NCBI RefSeq assembly: GCF_934643405.1
Contig: NZ_CAKUCL010000241.1
Coordinates: 1 to 11,423, forward strand
Reading direction: 5' to 3'
From: an uncultured Actinoplanes sp.
Lineage (GTDB): Bacteria > Actinomycetota > Actinomycetes > Mycobacteriales > Micromonosporaceae
Length of the DNA: 11,423 nucleotides
Position numbers and translations under genes: made by a program. The notes under the pieces are model-generated. The model was not told where the DNA came from and ran no database searches. It worked only from the letters and a program-made list of their open reading frames with translations. Shown piece by piece: positions 1 through 7,075 of this stretch; the stretch's first letter is position 1, and the number at the start of each line of letters is the position of its first letter.

Positions 1-918
1 ACTGTCGGGGAGCCGGGCACCGCGCGGATCGCCGTCGACCTCCTCGGCGGGGACCAAGCTCCCGCCGTCGTGGTTGACGGCGCTCTGCGCGCCTGCCAGG
101 CCGATCCGGCCCTTCACCTGCTGCTCGTCGGCCCGCGTAACGCAGCCGACGCGGTTCTGCACGCCCTTGGCCCGGCCGAGCGAGCCCGGGTCACCACGCT
201 GAAGGCCGACGACCCCGGCATCCGTGACGCCATGCTCGCGGTCGCGGCCGGGCAGGCCGACGCCGTTCTCTCCGCCGGCGACACCGGCGTCATCGTCACC
301 GCGGCCGCGCGTGCCCTGGGCCGGCTGCCCGGCGTGCGCCGCCCACCTCTGGCCGCGATGCTGCCCACCGCCGCCGGCCGCCTCGTCCTGCTCGACGTCG
401 GGTCCTCGGTCGACCCGGACGCCGAGACGCTGGCCATGCACGCCCGGCTCGGTACGGCGTACGCAAAAGTCCTCCTGGGTCTGGCCGAGCCCCGCGTCGG
501 CCTGCTCACCATCGGCACCGAGCCCGGCAAGGGCGACCGTCTGCGGCGTGCCCTGCCGCCTCTGCTCGCAGCTCTCCCCCTGCCCGCGGGTGCCCGCTAC
601 GCCGGCCTGGTCGAGGGCAACGACGTCGTGACCGGTGCCGTCGCCGACGTCGTCCTGACCGACGGCTTCTCCGGCAACGTCCTGCTCAAGGGACTCGAGA
701 CCGCGTACGCCCGGATCGGCCCGCCCGGTACGGCGGAGCCCCCGCCGCGGGCCGCCGCCCTGCTCGGCGTCGCCGGCACCGTCGTGGTCTGCCACGGTTC
801 CGCGTCCGGATCGGACGTCGCGGCCGGCATCGCCTTCGCCGCCCAGCTCCATCGCCGCGCCGCGAACGCGGCCGTGGCCGAGATGATCGAAGCACAACGA
901 GGTGTCTCCCATGAGTGA
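1..918 (+). CDS. plsX: Phosphate acyltransferase PlsX, 5' end outside the window
   Basis: PlsX makes acyl-phosphate from acyl-ACP and phosphate at the membrane surface, the first committed step of phosphatidic acid synthesis with PlsY. The frame is open from base 1, and the family's N-terminal motif is read at once (RIAVDLLGGDQAP, about nt 25-63), so only a few N-terminal residues are missing. Other family blocks are SAGDTG (about nt 270-290), GNDVVTG (about 616-636), DGFSGNVLLK (661-690) and GTVVVCHGS (775-801). Only 23 codons separate GNVLLK from the LLG that opens the last block; typical PlsX proteins have a much longer helical segment there ending in a YGGA-type motif, so this copy appears internally shortened. 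It leads an operon and overlaps rnc by 8 bp. The family call is secure; whether the shortened form is fully active is unknown. Confidence 0.93.
   Translation, partial: TVGEPGTARIAVDLLGGDQAPAVVVDGALRACQADPALHLLLVGPRNAADAVLHALGPAERARVTTLKADDPGIRDAMLAVAAGQADAVLSAGDTGVIVTAAARALGRLPGVRRPPLAAMLPTAAGRLVLLDVGSSVDPDAETLAMHARLGTAYAKVLLGLAEPRVGLLTIGTEPGKGDRLRRALPPLLAALPLPAGARYAGLVEGNDVVTGAVADVVLTDGFSGNVLLKGLETAYARIGPPGTAEPPPRAAALLGVAGTVVVCHGSASGSDVAAGIAFAAQLHRRAANAAVAEMIEAQRGVSHE
900..904 (+). promoter_or_regulatory. Shine-Dalgarno that decides the rnc start
   Basis: AGGTG lies six bases before ATG 911, inside the 3' end of plsX. An in-frame GTG at 902 falls inside this Shine-Dalgarno and has no good one of its own, so ATG 911 is preferred. 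Confidence 0.6.
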
Positions 919-1675
919 TAAGCGTCGCCGGCCGCCGACCCTGCCCCTGGAGGAGGCGTTCGGCGTGCCGTTCGAGCCGGGTCTGCTCGAGCGCGCGCTC
1001 ACCCACCGCTCCTACGCGTACGAGAACGGGGGGTTACCGACCAACGAGCGGCTGGAGTTCCTCGGCGACTCGGTGCTCGGCGTGGTGATCACCTCGGCTC
1101 TGTTCCACAACCACCCCGACCTGCCCGAGGGCCAGCTCGCCAAGCTGCGGGCCAGCGTGGTCAACATGCACGCGCTGGCCGACGTGGCCCGCGGTCTCGG
1201 CCCGGCCGGGCTCGGCCCGCACCTGCTGCTCGGCAAGGGTGAGGAGACCACCGGCGGCCGGGACAAGGCGAGCATCCTGGCGGACACGCTGGAGGCACTG
1301 CTCGGAGCGATCTACCTGGAGCACGGGCTGGACATCGCGGCCGAGGTGATCCACCGGCTGTTCGACCCGCTGATGGCCGAGTCGGCCGGGCGCGGTGCCG
1401 CCCTGGACTGGAAGACCAGCCTGCAGGAGCTCACCGCCGCGCTGGGCCTGGGCGTGCCGGACTATGTCATCGAGGACTCCGGCCCGGATCACGCCAAGAC
1501 GTTCACCGCCTGGGTGGTGGTGGCCGGGGAGCGGTACGGCGGGTCGGAGGGCCGCAGCAAGAAGCAGGCCGAGCAGCGGGCCGCCGCGGCCGCCTGGCGT
1601 ACGCTCAACGACCGCGCCGAGGGCGAGGACCCGGAGAAGAAGGCAGCAGCGGACGAGGACGAGCTCGACAAGTGA
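911..1675 (+). CDS. rnc: Ribonuclease III
   Basis: Dimeric, Mg2+-dependent double-strand-specific endoribonuclease that processes rRNA precursors and structured mRNAs in the cytoplasm. The 254-residue product has the normal bacterial length and two-domain layout. The signature NERLEFLGDSVL is at residues 45-56, with the acidic metal ligands expected at E46, E49, D53, D125 and E128. The catalytic domain runs to about residue 158, followed by a double-stranded-RNA-binding domain at about 167-232 (DWKTSLQEL through SKKQAEQRAAAAAW). A charged tail (EGEDPEKKAAADEDELDK) closes the protein. ATG 911 is chosen over GTG 902 because of the AGGTG Shine-Dalgarno. It overlaps plsX by 8 bp, and its TGA overlaps the GTG of the next gene, so translation of the three genes is probably coupled. 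Confidence 0.97.
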   Translation: MSDKRRRPPTLPLEEAFGVPFEPGLLERALTHRSYAYENGGLPTNERLEFLGDSVLGVVITSALFHNHPDLPEGQLAKLRASVVNMHALADVARGLGPAGLGPHLLLGKGEETTGGRDKASILADTLEALLGAIYLEHGLDIAAEVIHRLFDPLMAESAGRGAALDWKTSLQELTAALGLGVPDYVIEDSGPDHAKTFTAWVVVAGERYGGSEGRSKKQAEQRAAAAAWRTLNDRAEGEDPEKKAAADEDELDK

Positions 1676-2850
1676 GCCTGACCGTGGAGGAACGGGTCGA
1701 GACCCCGCCGGACGAGCGGCAGGGTCTCTGGCGCCTGGCCGGCGCCTGGCGCGGCGTCGGGATCGCGGTCGGCATCTTCGCGGCGACCCGGGTCGTGCAG
1801 CTGCTCATGCTCGCCTGGCTGGGCGGTGCCGCCAAGAACGGCGAGAGCGTGCGCGACCAGCTGCTCGAATGGGACGCCGGGTGGTTCCTCAAGGTCGCCA
1901 CGGAGGGATACCCGCACGGGTTCACCTACGACGGCGCGACCGGCCGGCTCGAGGGCAACGGGCTGGCGTTCTTCCCGCTCTACCCGATGCTGATCCGGGC
2001 GTTCGACAGGCTGGGCCTGTCGGCATCCACGGCCGCGCTCACCGTTGCCTGGCTCGCCTCGATCGGCCTGGCCGTGGCGCTGCACCTGCTCGGCACGACG
2101 CTGTACCACCGCCGGACCGGGTGGGCGCTGGTGGCGATCTGCTGCTCCGCGCCGGTCACGGTGGTCTTCTCGATGGCGTACACGGAGGGGCTGTTCCTCG
2201 CCCTGGTCGCCGGGATGTTCGTGGCCGCACACCGCCAGGTCTGGTGGGCCGCCGGTCTGCTCGGCCTGGCCGCCGCGCTGACCCGGCCGACCGGTGCGGC
2301 CGCCGCGCTGGGGCTCGCCGTGGCCGCGGTGATCGCCGTACGCGAGAAGAGACGCTGGCAGCCGCTGCTCGCCGCCGCCGTCGCGCTGGCCGGCGTGCCC
2401 CTGTTCCTGATCTGGGTCGCCGTCCGGCTGCACGACCCACGGGCCTGGTTCAAGATCCAGACGGCCGGCTGGGGCACGTCCTTCGACTTCGGGCACAGCA
2501 CCTGGACGTTCCTGAAGACGACGCTGACCACCGGCGACGGCTGGGTGCCGATGAGCGTCGCGCTGATCCTGCTGGTCGCCCTGGCCGCGGCGGTCGTCGC
2601 CCTCTACGGGAAGCCCTGGCTGCCGCTGGTCGTTTACGGAGTGGTGTCCATGGTGCTGGTCTACGGCCAGGCCGGCTTCTATCACTCGAAGCCGCGGCTG
2701 CTCGTGCCCGTGCTGTTGACGCTGCTCCCGGCCGCCGTGGCCGCGGCCCGGGCCCGTCCCCGGGTGGCCGTGCTGTCGATCATGGCGTGGGCGGCTTTCG
2801 GCCTCTGGTACGGCGCCTACCTGGTCGCCGTCTGGCCGTACACGTTGTGA
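1672..2850 (+). CDS. PIG-V/GT76-like integral membrane mannosyltransferase
   Basis: The 392-residue product is a polytopic membrane protein of the GT-C fold, which transfers a sugar from a polyprenyl-phosphate donor on the outer face of the membrane. Hydrophobic segments by eye include about 27-51, 121-141, 151-185, 191-223, 232-252, 293-311, 316-332, 342-359 and 366-388. Family-like motifs are WDAGWF (67-72) in the first large loop, FFPLYP (100-105), TEGLF (171-175) and TRPTG (204-208). The C-terminal YHSKPRLLVP (337-346) resembles the 'KPR' segment of actinobacterial homologues. The start is GTG 1672, whose GTGA overlaps the rnc stop, indicating translational coupling. Acceptor and product are unknown; a mannolipid or glycoprotein role is inference from the family only. 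Confidence 0.8.
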   Translation: MSLTVEERVETPPDERQGLWRLAGAWRGVGIAVGIFAATRVVQLLMLAWLGGAAKNGESVRDQLLEWDAGWFLKVATEGYPHGFTYDGATGRLEGNGLAFFPLYPMLIRAFDRLGLSASTAALTVAWLASIGLAVALHLLGTTLYHRRTGWALVAICCSAPVTVVFSMAYTEGLFLALVAGMFVAAHRQVWWAAGLLGLAAALTRPTGAAAALGLAVAAVIAVREKRRWQPLLAAAVALAGVPLFLIWVAVRLHDPRAWFKIQTAGWGTSFDFGHSTWTFLKTTLTTGDGWVPMSVALILLVALAAAVVALYGKPWLPLVVYGVVSMVLVYGQAGFYHSKPRLLVPVLLTLLPAAVAAARARPRVAVLSIMAWAAFGLWYGAYLVAVWPYTL

Positions 2851-2860
2851 TCGCCATTGA

Positions 2861-3727
2861 GGAGAGGTCCGAGTGCCCGAATTGCCCGAGGTCGAGACCG
2901 TCCGGCAGGGACTGGCCACGTGGGTGGCCGGCCGGACGATCCGGACCGTCGAGGTGCGTCACCCCCGCGCGATCCGCCGCCACCTGCCCGGCGACGCGCA
3001 CTTCATCGCGATGCTCGAAGGCCGCACCATCCGGGACATCTCCCGGCGCGGCAAATACCTCTGGTTCCCGCTCGACTCGGGTGACGCGATCATCGGTCAC
3101 CTCGGGATGAGCGGCCAGCTGCTGATGCAGCCCGCCGACGCCGAGGACGAGAAGCATCTGCGGATCCGGATCACCTTCACCGACGACGGCCCGGAGCTGC
3201 GCTTCGTCGACCAGCGCACGTTCGGCGGGTTGTCGCTCTCCGAGGACGGCGCCGAGCTGCCCGCCGAGATCGCCCACATCGCGCGCGACCCGATGGATCC
3301 GCTCTTCGACGACGAGGCGTTCGTCGACCGGCTGCGCGCCAAGCACACCGAGATCAAACGCGCCATCCTGGACCAGAGCCTGATCTCCGGAGTCGGCAAC
3401 ATCTACGCCGACGAGGCGCTCTGGCGTGCGCAACTGCACGGCGCACGGCCGACAGATCAACTGACCAGGCCGGCCGTACGCCGTTTGCTGGGCCACATCC
3501 GCGACGTCCTGGGCGAGGCGATCGTCGCGGGCGGGACGAGCTTCGACGAGCTGTATGTGAACGTGAACGGCGAGAGCGGGTACTTCGACCGGTCGCTGAA
3601 CGCCTACGGCCGCGAGGGCGAGCCCTGTCACCGGTGCGGCACGCCGATCCGCCGCGAGCAGTTCATGAACCGGTCCTCGTTCAGTTGTCCGCGCTGCCAG
3701 CCCCGCCCGCGGAAGCCGCTGCGCTGA
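2861..3727 (+). CDS. mutM: Formamidopyrimidine-DNA glycosylase MutM/Fpg (ribosome-binding site 2861-2867, coding from GTG 2873)
   Basis: Bifunctional glycosylase/AP lyase that removes 8-oxoguanine and ring-opened purines. Coding starts at GTG 2873, five bases after GGAGAGG (2861-2867), which is included in this entry. The 284-residue product starts MPELPEVETV; the exposed proline (P2) is the catalytic nucleophile and E3 the general acid. K61 sits in the RRGKYLW hairpin. M79, R115 and F117 match the void-filling triad. The helix-two-turn-helix segment is at about 166-184 (DQSLISGVGNIYADEALW). The C-terminal zinc finger has C252, C255, C272 and C275, with R267 in its turn. All key residues are present, so it should be active. 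It follows the mannosyltransferase gene by 22 bp as the last operon member, and its final 47 bp overlap the convergent gene on the other strand. Confidence 0.96.
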   Translation, partial: GEVRVPELPEVETVRQGLATWVAGRTIRTVEVRHPRAIRRHLPGDAHFIAMLEGRTIRDISRRGKYLWFPLDSGDAIIGHLGMSGQLLMQPADAEDEKHLRIRITFTDDGPELRFVDQRTFGGLSLSEDGAELPAEIAHIARDPMDPLFDDEAFVDRLRAKHTEIKRAILDQSLISGVGNIYADEALWRAQLHGARPTDQLTRPAVRRLLGHIRDVLGEAIVAGGTSFDELYVNVNGESGYFDRSLNAYGREGEPCHRCGTPIRREQFMNRSSFSCPRCQPRPRKPLR

Positions 3728-4250
3728 CCCACGGGCTGGCGTCGGTGGCCAGGCCGAAGCCCGCGCCGCGCCGGCCCATCAACCGGCGGGCGGCGGTGAG
3801 CAGCGCGGGCGGCACGCCGTGCACGATGTGGCCGTCGCCCGGCCGCACCCCGTCGCCGTCCCAGCTCTGATAGGCCGCCCACGGCCCCTCGAACGTGCAG
3901 ATCCGCACGCCCAGCTCGCGGTAGAGCGGGTGGGTCGGCACGCCCGGGTTGAGCACCACGCGGTGCAGGCCACGGCGGGCCGCCAGCCGGACGGTGAGGG
4001 CGACCGGGCCGACCCCGCCGGAGCCGGCCGGTGCCCGGTCCAGGAACAGGCCCTCGGCACCGTCCTCGCGCCAGGCCTCCACATCGGCCAGCACGTCGGC
4101 GAGGGAGCGGCTGCCCCAGTCGAGATCGATCCGGCCGAGCGACTGGTGCAGGGTGCGTCGTTCGCCGGGCAGCTCCCGGACGATCCAGGTCTCGTTGTCC
4201 AGCGGCAGGTCGGGGGACGGATGGGCGTACGGGGGGAAGAGTGTCTTCAC
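3681..4250 (-). CDS. Spherulin-4/GH135-like protein, short
   Basis: The 189-residue product resembles the spherulin-4 family, which includes the fungal GH135 galactosaminidase Sph3. Family-like pieces in order are PPYAHPS near the N-terminus, DLDWGSRSLADV (42-53), EGLFLDR (66-72), VVLNPG (98-103), CTFEGPW (118-124), HIVHGVP (141-147) and GLATDASPW (166-174). D71 and E121 align with two Sph3 catalytic acids; the acid that follows the first Asp in Sph3 is R72 here. There is no signal peptide or membrane segment, and the part before residue 42 is shorter than I expect for the family, so a cytoplasmic or degenerate role is possible. GTG 4250 follows GGAGGA (4260-4255) with four bases between. It is the last gene of the pel-like unit and ends inside mutM. 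The fold call is fair; activity is uncertain. Confidence 0.7.
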   Translation of the reverse strand: MKTLFPPYAHPSPDLPLDNETWIVRELPGERRTLHQSLGRIDLDWGSRSLADVLADVEAWREDGAEGLFLDRAPAGSGGVGPVALTVRLAARRGLHRVVLNPGVPTHPLYRELGVRICTFEGPWAAYQSWDGDGVRPGDGHIVHGVPPALLTAARRLMGRRGAGFGLATDASPWVSAAASAGGAGSADN

Positions 4251-4279
4251 GATGTCCTCCGTTCGTCGGCTCGGGTCAC
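4247..4279 (-). CDS. Possible 10-codon coupling mini-ORF
   Basis: GTG 4279 follows GGAG (4289-4286) and reads MTRADERRTS then stop. Its first four bases, GTGA, contain the stop of the pelG-like gene. Its own TGA (4249-4247) lies in the GTGA that starts the spherulin-4-like gene. A ribosome finishing pelG could thus reinitiate here and again at the next gene. The arrangement is read directly; translation of the mini-ORF is inference, and it may only be a by-product of the local duplication. Confidence 0.3.
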   Translation of the reverse strand: MTRADERRTS

Positions 4280-4347
4280 GGCGTTCTCCGTTCGTCGGTG
4301 GCGGTCACGGCGTTCTCCGGCGGCGGGCGCCGGTAACGGCGCGCCGC
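4248..4347 (-). repeat. 29-bp tandem repeat carrying a Shine-Dalgarno/GTG module
   Basis: Two adjacent 29-bp copies, 4290-4318 and 4261-4289, differ only within a 4-base stretch. On the minus strand each reads GGAGAACGCCGTGACC, four variable bases, then CCGACGAAC or the like. A third, partial copy (4260-4245, GGAGGACATCGTGAAG, 11 of 16 matching) is the actual ribosome-binding site and start of the spherulin-4-like gene. A degenerate copy in the same register (4319-4347, core GGTAACGGCG on the + strand) lies on the other side. The period is not a multiple of three, so the second copy stops the pelG-like frame. Confidence 0.75.
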
Positions 4348-5583
4348 TGATCGGCGTCTCGGGTCGGTCGGGGTCACGGCGCGTCGCTCGTCCGCGGCGG
4401 TCAGGGCCACGACGAGCAGGCCGGCCGCGTGGGTGACGGCGAGCACGCCGACGGCGTTCGGCAGGGGGCCGGCCGCCGGCAGGGGCAGGAGCAGCATCAA
4501 CGGCGGGGCGGCGGCCACGGCGGCGGCGACGGCGATACGGGTGCGGGCCGCCAGCAGGAAGGTGATCGCGAAGACCCCGCCCAGCAGCATCCCGCCCGCC
4601 GCGGCCAGCACGTCCGGCCGGTTCGCGGGCGTGACCCGCTCGGCGGCCAGGGCCAGCGCGACCCCCACCGCGAGCGGCGGCAGGAGCCCGGCCAGGGTCA
4701 CCACGGTGACGCCGCGGACGTGCCGGCCGAAGTCGGCGCCGCTCTCCGCCGCGTCCAGCCCGGCGTCCACCTGGTCGATGTGCCAGCCGATCAGCGCCTC
4801 CAGGATCGGCACGGCCAGCAGCAGCGGCAGCCAGAACGGCATGGTGGACCCGGACGGGCCGGCCCGCCAGAGCACCCCCACGCAGATCGCCTGGGACGCG
4901 CCGATGATCAGATACGCGGCGCCGCGATGCAGCTCCGCCCGGCTCAGCTTCGGCGGGCGGCCCTTGACACCCGGGATCACCACCGGCCGGAACGCGCGCA
5001 CCGTGGCCGCCACGATCGCGGCCGGCAGCAGCGTGCCCACCGGGTACCCGGCCATCGCCGCGACCGCCAGCGCCCAGCACGGCAGACTCCACCCGACGAT
5101 CGCCGCCTCGGCCCGGGTGACCAGGGCGGCGGTGACCGTCGCGAGGCTGGCCAGCCCGCCCAGGCCGATCACCAGGGCCATGCCGCGCTCCGGGCCGACC
5201 AGCGACGGCGGTGCCACCCAGACGAGAGCGCTCCACAGCCCGGCCATCGCCGCGAAGCCGCAGCCGACCAGGCGGGCCGCGGCGGCGTGTCCGGCCCGCC
5301 TCGCCACGGCCACACCGGTGCCGGTCAGCGCCTGGGCGGCGGTCCAGCCGAGCAGCAGGGTGACCAGCGGAACCGGCCACGCCACGCGGCTCAGCTGCCC
5401 GGCGGCCGCCACCGCCACGCTGATCGGGCCCAGGTAGAGACCGCAGCGCAGCAGGGCCGCGGTCAGATAGGCGCGTTGCACCGGCGCGCGACGGCATCCC
5501 CGGCCTGCGGCGACCCGCCTTCGCCGGCGGGTCGGGCGGGTACGGCGTACGGAAGCACCCCGCCGTGCCGAAGTGATCGTCAT
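4276..5583 (-). CDS. Polytopic membrane protein, PelG-like
   Basis: The 435-residue product has a basic N-terminal tail (about 1-36, rich in Arg) and roughly 11-12 hydrophobic segments between residues 38 and 397. It has a hydrophilic loop at about 199-219 (GVKGRPPKLSRAELHRG) and another at 268-291 (HIDQVDAGLDAAESG region). Size, topology and position directly after a PelF-like transferase match PelG, the MATE-like membrane partner of the Pel polysaccharide synthase. No short motif proves this, so the name is a context call. ATG 5583 overlaps the upstream stop as ATGA and follows GGGAGG (5593-5588) with good spacing. The C-terminal tail after residue 397 is hydrophilic and encoded partly by the 29-bp repeats (ADERR and AVT-T-D patterns recur), so it is probably not part of the conserved fold. 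Confidence 0.6.
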   Translation of the reverse strand: MTITSARRGASVRRTRPTRRRRRVAAGRGCRRAPVQRAYLTAALLRCGLYLGPISVAVAAAGQLSRVAWPVPLVTLLLGWTAAQALTGTGVAVARRAGHAAAARLVGCGFAAMAGLWSALVWVAPPSLVGPERGMALVIGLGGLASLATVTAALVTRAEAAIVGWSLPCWALAVAAMAGYPVGTLLPAAIVAATVRAFRPVVIPGVKGRPPKLSRAELHRGAAYLIIGASQAICVGVLWRAGPSGSTMPFWLPLLLAVPILEALIGWHIDQVDAGLDAAESGADFGRHVRGVTVVTLAGLLPPLAVGVALALAAERVTPANRPDVLAAAGGMLLGGVFAITFLLAARTRIAVAAAVAAAPPLMLLLPLPAAGPLPNAVGVLAVTHAAGLLVVALTAADERRAVTPTDPRRRSAARRYRRPPPENAVTATDERRTP

Positions 5584-7052
5584 GCGTCCTCCCGGACCAG
5601 CCAGCGCAACGTCGCCGGCGGCTCGGACCGCGGGGCCGGGACGGCAAGCGCCAGCTCGAAGGCGGCCGCCGGGGGAGGCGCCGCGAGATCGCCGTAGAGC
5701 GCCCCGTAGACGCGGACCACCCGGTCGTTGGTGAAGTGCATCAGCGCCCGCCGGCGGGCCGCGTCGCCCAGCGCCCGCCGCCGGCCCGGCGAGCGCAGCA
5801 GGTTGACGATCGCGATGGCCAGCTCGGCCGGGTCGTCCGGGTGCACGACGATGCCGGAATCGCCCAGCGTCTCGGCGGCCGGTCCGACGTCGACCCCCAC
5901 CACCGGGCGGCCGGACATCATCGCCTCGATCAGCCGGTACGGCGGGTCGGAAGGACCTGGCACGTGCGCCACGACGTGGCCCACGTTGTACCGGTCGCCC
6001 GGCTCGGCGGGCAGCGGGTGCAGCCGGACCGCGCGGCCCAGCCCGCTCCGCTCGATCTGCTCGGCGCAGTGCTCCTCGTGGGCCGCGGTGACCCCGACCA
6101 GGTGCAGCACGGCCCCCGGCACGGCCGCGGCGACCTGCTCGAACGCGGCCAGCAGCCCGGTGAGTCCGCTGTCCGGCCCGCCGCTGCCGGCCCAGACCAC
6201 CGCCGGATCCGCGTTGATCTCGGCAGCGTGCGGATACTCGGACGGATCCACCCCGGCGGGCACGGCGACCATCCGCGCGGCCGGGGCGCCGTGCCGCAGC
6301 GCCCAGCCGTGGTGGTACGCGCTGAGCGGCGCGATCAGTCCGGCCTCGGCGTAGCCGGTGCGGGCGACCGCGGCCCGGAACCGCCGCAGCACCATCCGGA
6401 CCGACGCGGACAGCCGGTCCTCGGCCGGCTTGTGCCGGGCCACCGGGGTGCGGGCCTCGGTGACCAGCAGCGGGGTGCCGGTGCGCCAGCGGGCGGCGAG
6501 CGCGGTGAGCAGCGGGGTGGTGCCGCCGACGCAGTGCAGCAGGTCGGCGCGCGGGGCTGCCACGGTCACCGCGCCGAGGGCGTGGCGCAGCAGGCCGGCG
6601 GCGGTGCGGGCGTCGCGCATGCTGAGTCTCGGGAGGTCCTCGTCCGGCGCGGACCGCCACGCGTCCGTCAGGGCGTCGGCGAGCGGCACGGCGCCGAGCA
6701 GTTCCGGCCGGCCGGCGAGGTCGCGCAGCCCCTGGCCGAACTGCGGCTCCTGGTCGCCGACGAGGCCGCCGGCCAGCAGGGCGGCCACCGCCCTGGCCTG
6801 CTCACGGTCGTCGCGGCCGAGCCGCGGCGAGGCGGTCGCGGGCGCGGCGGCCCGGGCGGAGACGACGTTGAGCGGCAGCGGGTACGCGGGGGTGGCCGGC
6901 GGATCGCGATCCACGACGGTCAGCAGCTCGAACGGGAACCGGCGCAGCCCCTCGACGAGGGTGCGGCACCATCCGCTGAGGGCGTCTCGCCGGTACGGAT
7001 ACCCGCCGCCGGTGACCAGGCAGACGCGCTCTCGCGACGGGGTCGATGTCAC
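5580..7052 (-). CDS. PelF-like GT4 glycosyltransferase, diverged
   Basis: The 490-residue product has the two Rossmann-like halves of a GT-B enzyme and resembles PelF, the cytoplasmic UDP-sugar transferase of Pel-type exopolysaccharide synthesis. The N-terminus VCLVTGGGYPYRRDALSGW (10-28) parallels the PelF opening (CL-TEG-YPY-GGVS-W). LHCVGGTTPLLTALA (172-186) and LLVTEARTPVARHK (195-208) fit the acceptor half, and VPAGVDPSEY (264-273) the donor half. YRLIEAMMSGRPVVGVDVG (372-390) with IVVHPDDPAELA is the GT4 nucleotide-sugar block. Several signature residues are changed: the EX7E motif has S368 for its first Glu (E376 is kept), and TEHG is TEAR. The only usable start, GTG 7052, has no Shine-Dalgarno. 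It heads the minus-strand unit. GT4 is secure; PelF orthology is likely but diverged. Confidence 0.75.
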   Translation of the reverse strand: MTSTPSRERVCLVTGGGYPYRRDALSGWCRTLVEGLRRFPFELLTVVDRDPPATPAYPLPLNVVSARAAAPATASPRLGRDDREQARAVAALLAGGLVGDQEPQFGQGLRDLAGRPELLGAVPLADALTDAWRSAPDEDLPRLSMRDARTAAGLLRHALGAVTVAAPRADLLHCVGGTTPLLTALAARWRTGTPLLVTEARTPVARHKPAEDRLSASVRMVLRRFRAAVARTGYAEAGLIAPLSAYHHGWALRHGAPAARMVAVPAGVDPSEYPHAAEINADPAVVWAGSGGPDSGLTGLLAAFEQVAAAVPGAVLHLVGVTAAHEEHCAEQIERSGLGRAVRLHPLPAEPGDRYNVGHVVAHVPGPSDPPYRLIEAMMSGRPVVGVDVGPAAETLGDSGIVVHPDDPAELAIAIVNLLRSPGRRRALGDAARRRALMHFTNDRVVRVYGALYGDLAAPPPAAAFELALAVPAPRSEPPATLRWLVREDA

Positions 7053-7075
7053 GGAAGACGCAACGACACAGCCCG

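Noticed and set aside
902..910. GTG 902 as the rnc start
   Set aside because: It lies in the Shine-Dalgarno that serves ATG 911 and has no well-placed Shine-Dalgarno itself.
5584..6660. In-frame open extension upstream of the pelG-like gene on the minus strand, giving a 794-residue reading frame
   Set aside because: It runs through the pelF-like gene in another frame and yields an Arg/Pro/Ala/Gly-rich shadow sequence; the ATGA overlap with a strong Shine-Dalgarno at 5583 marks the true start.
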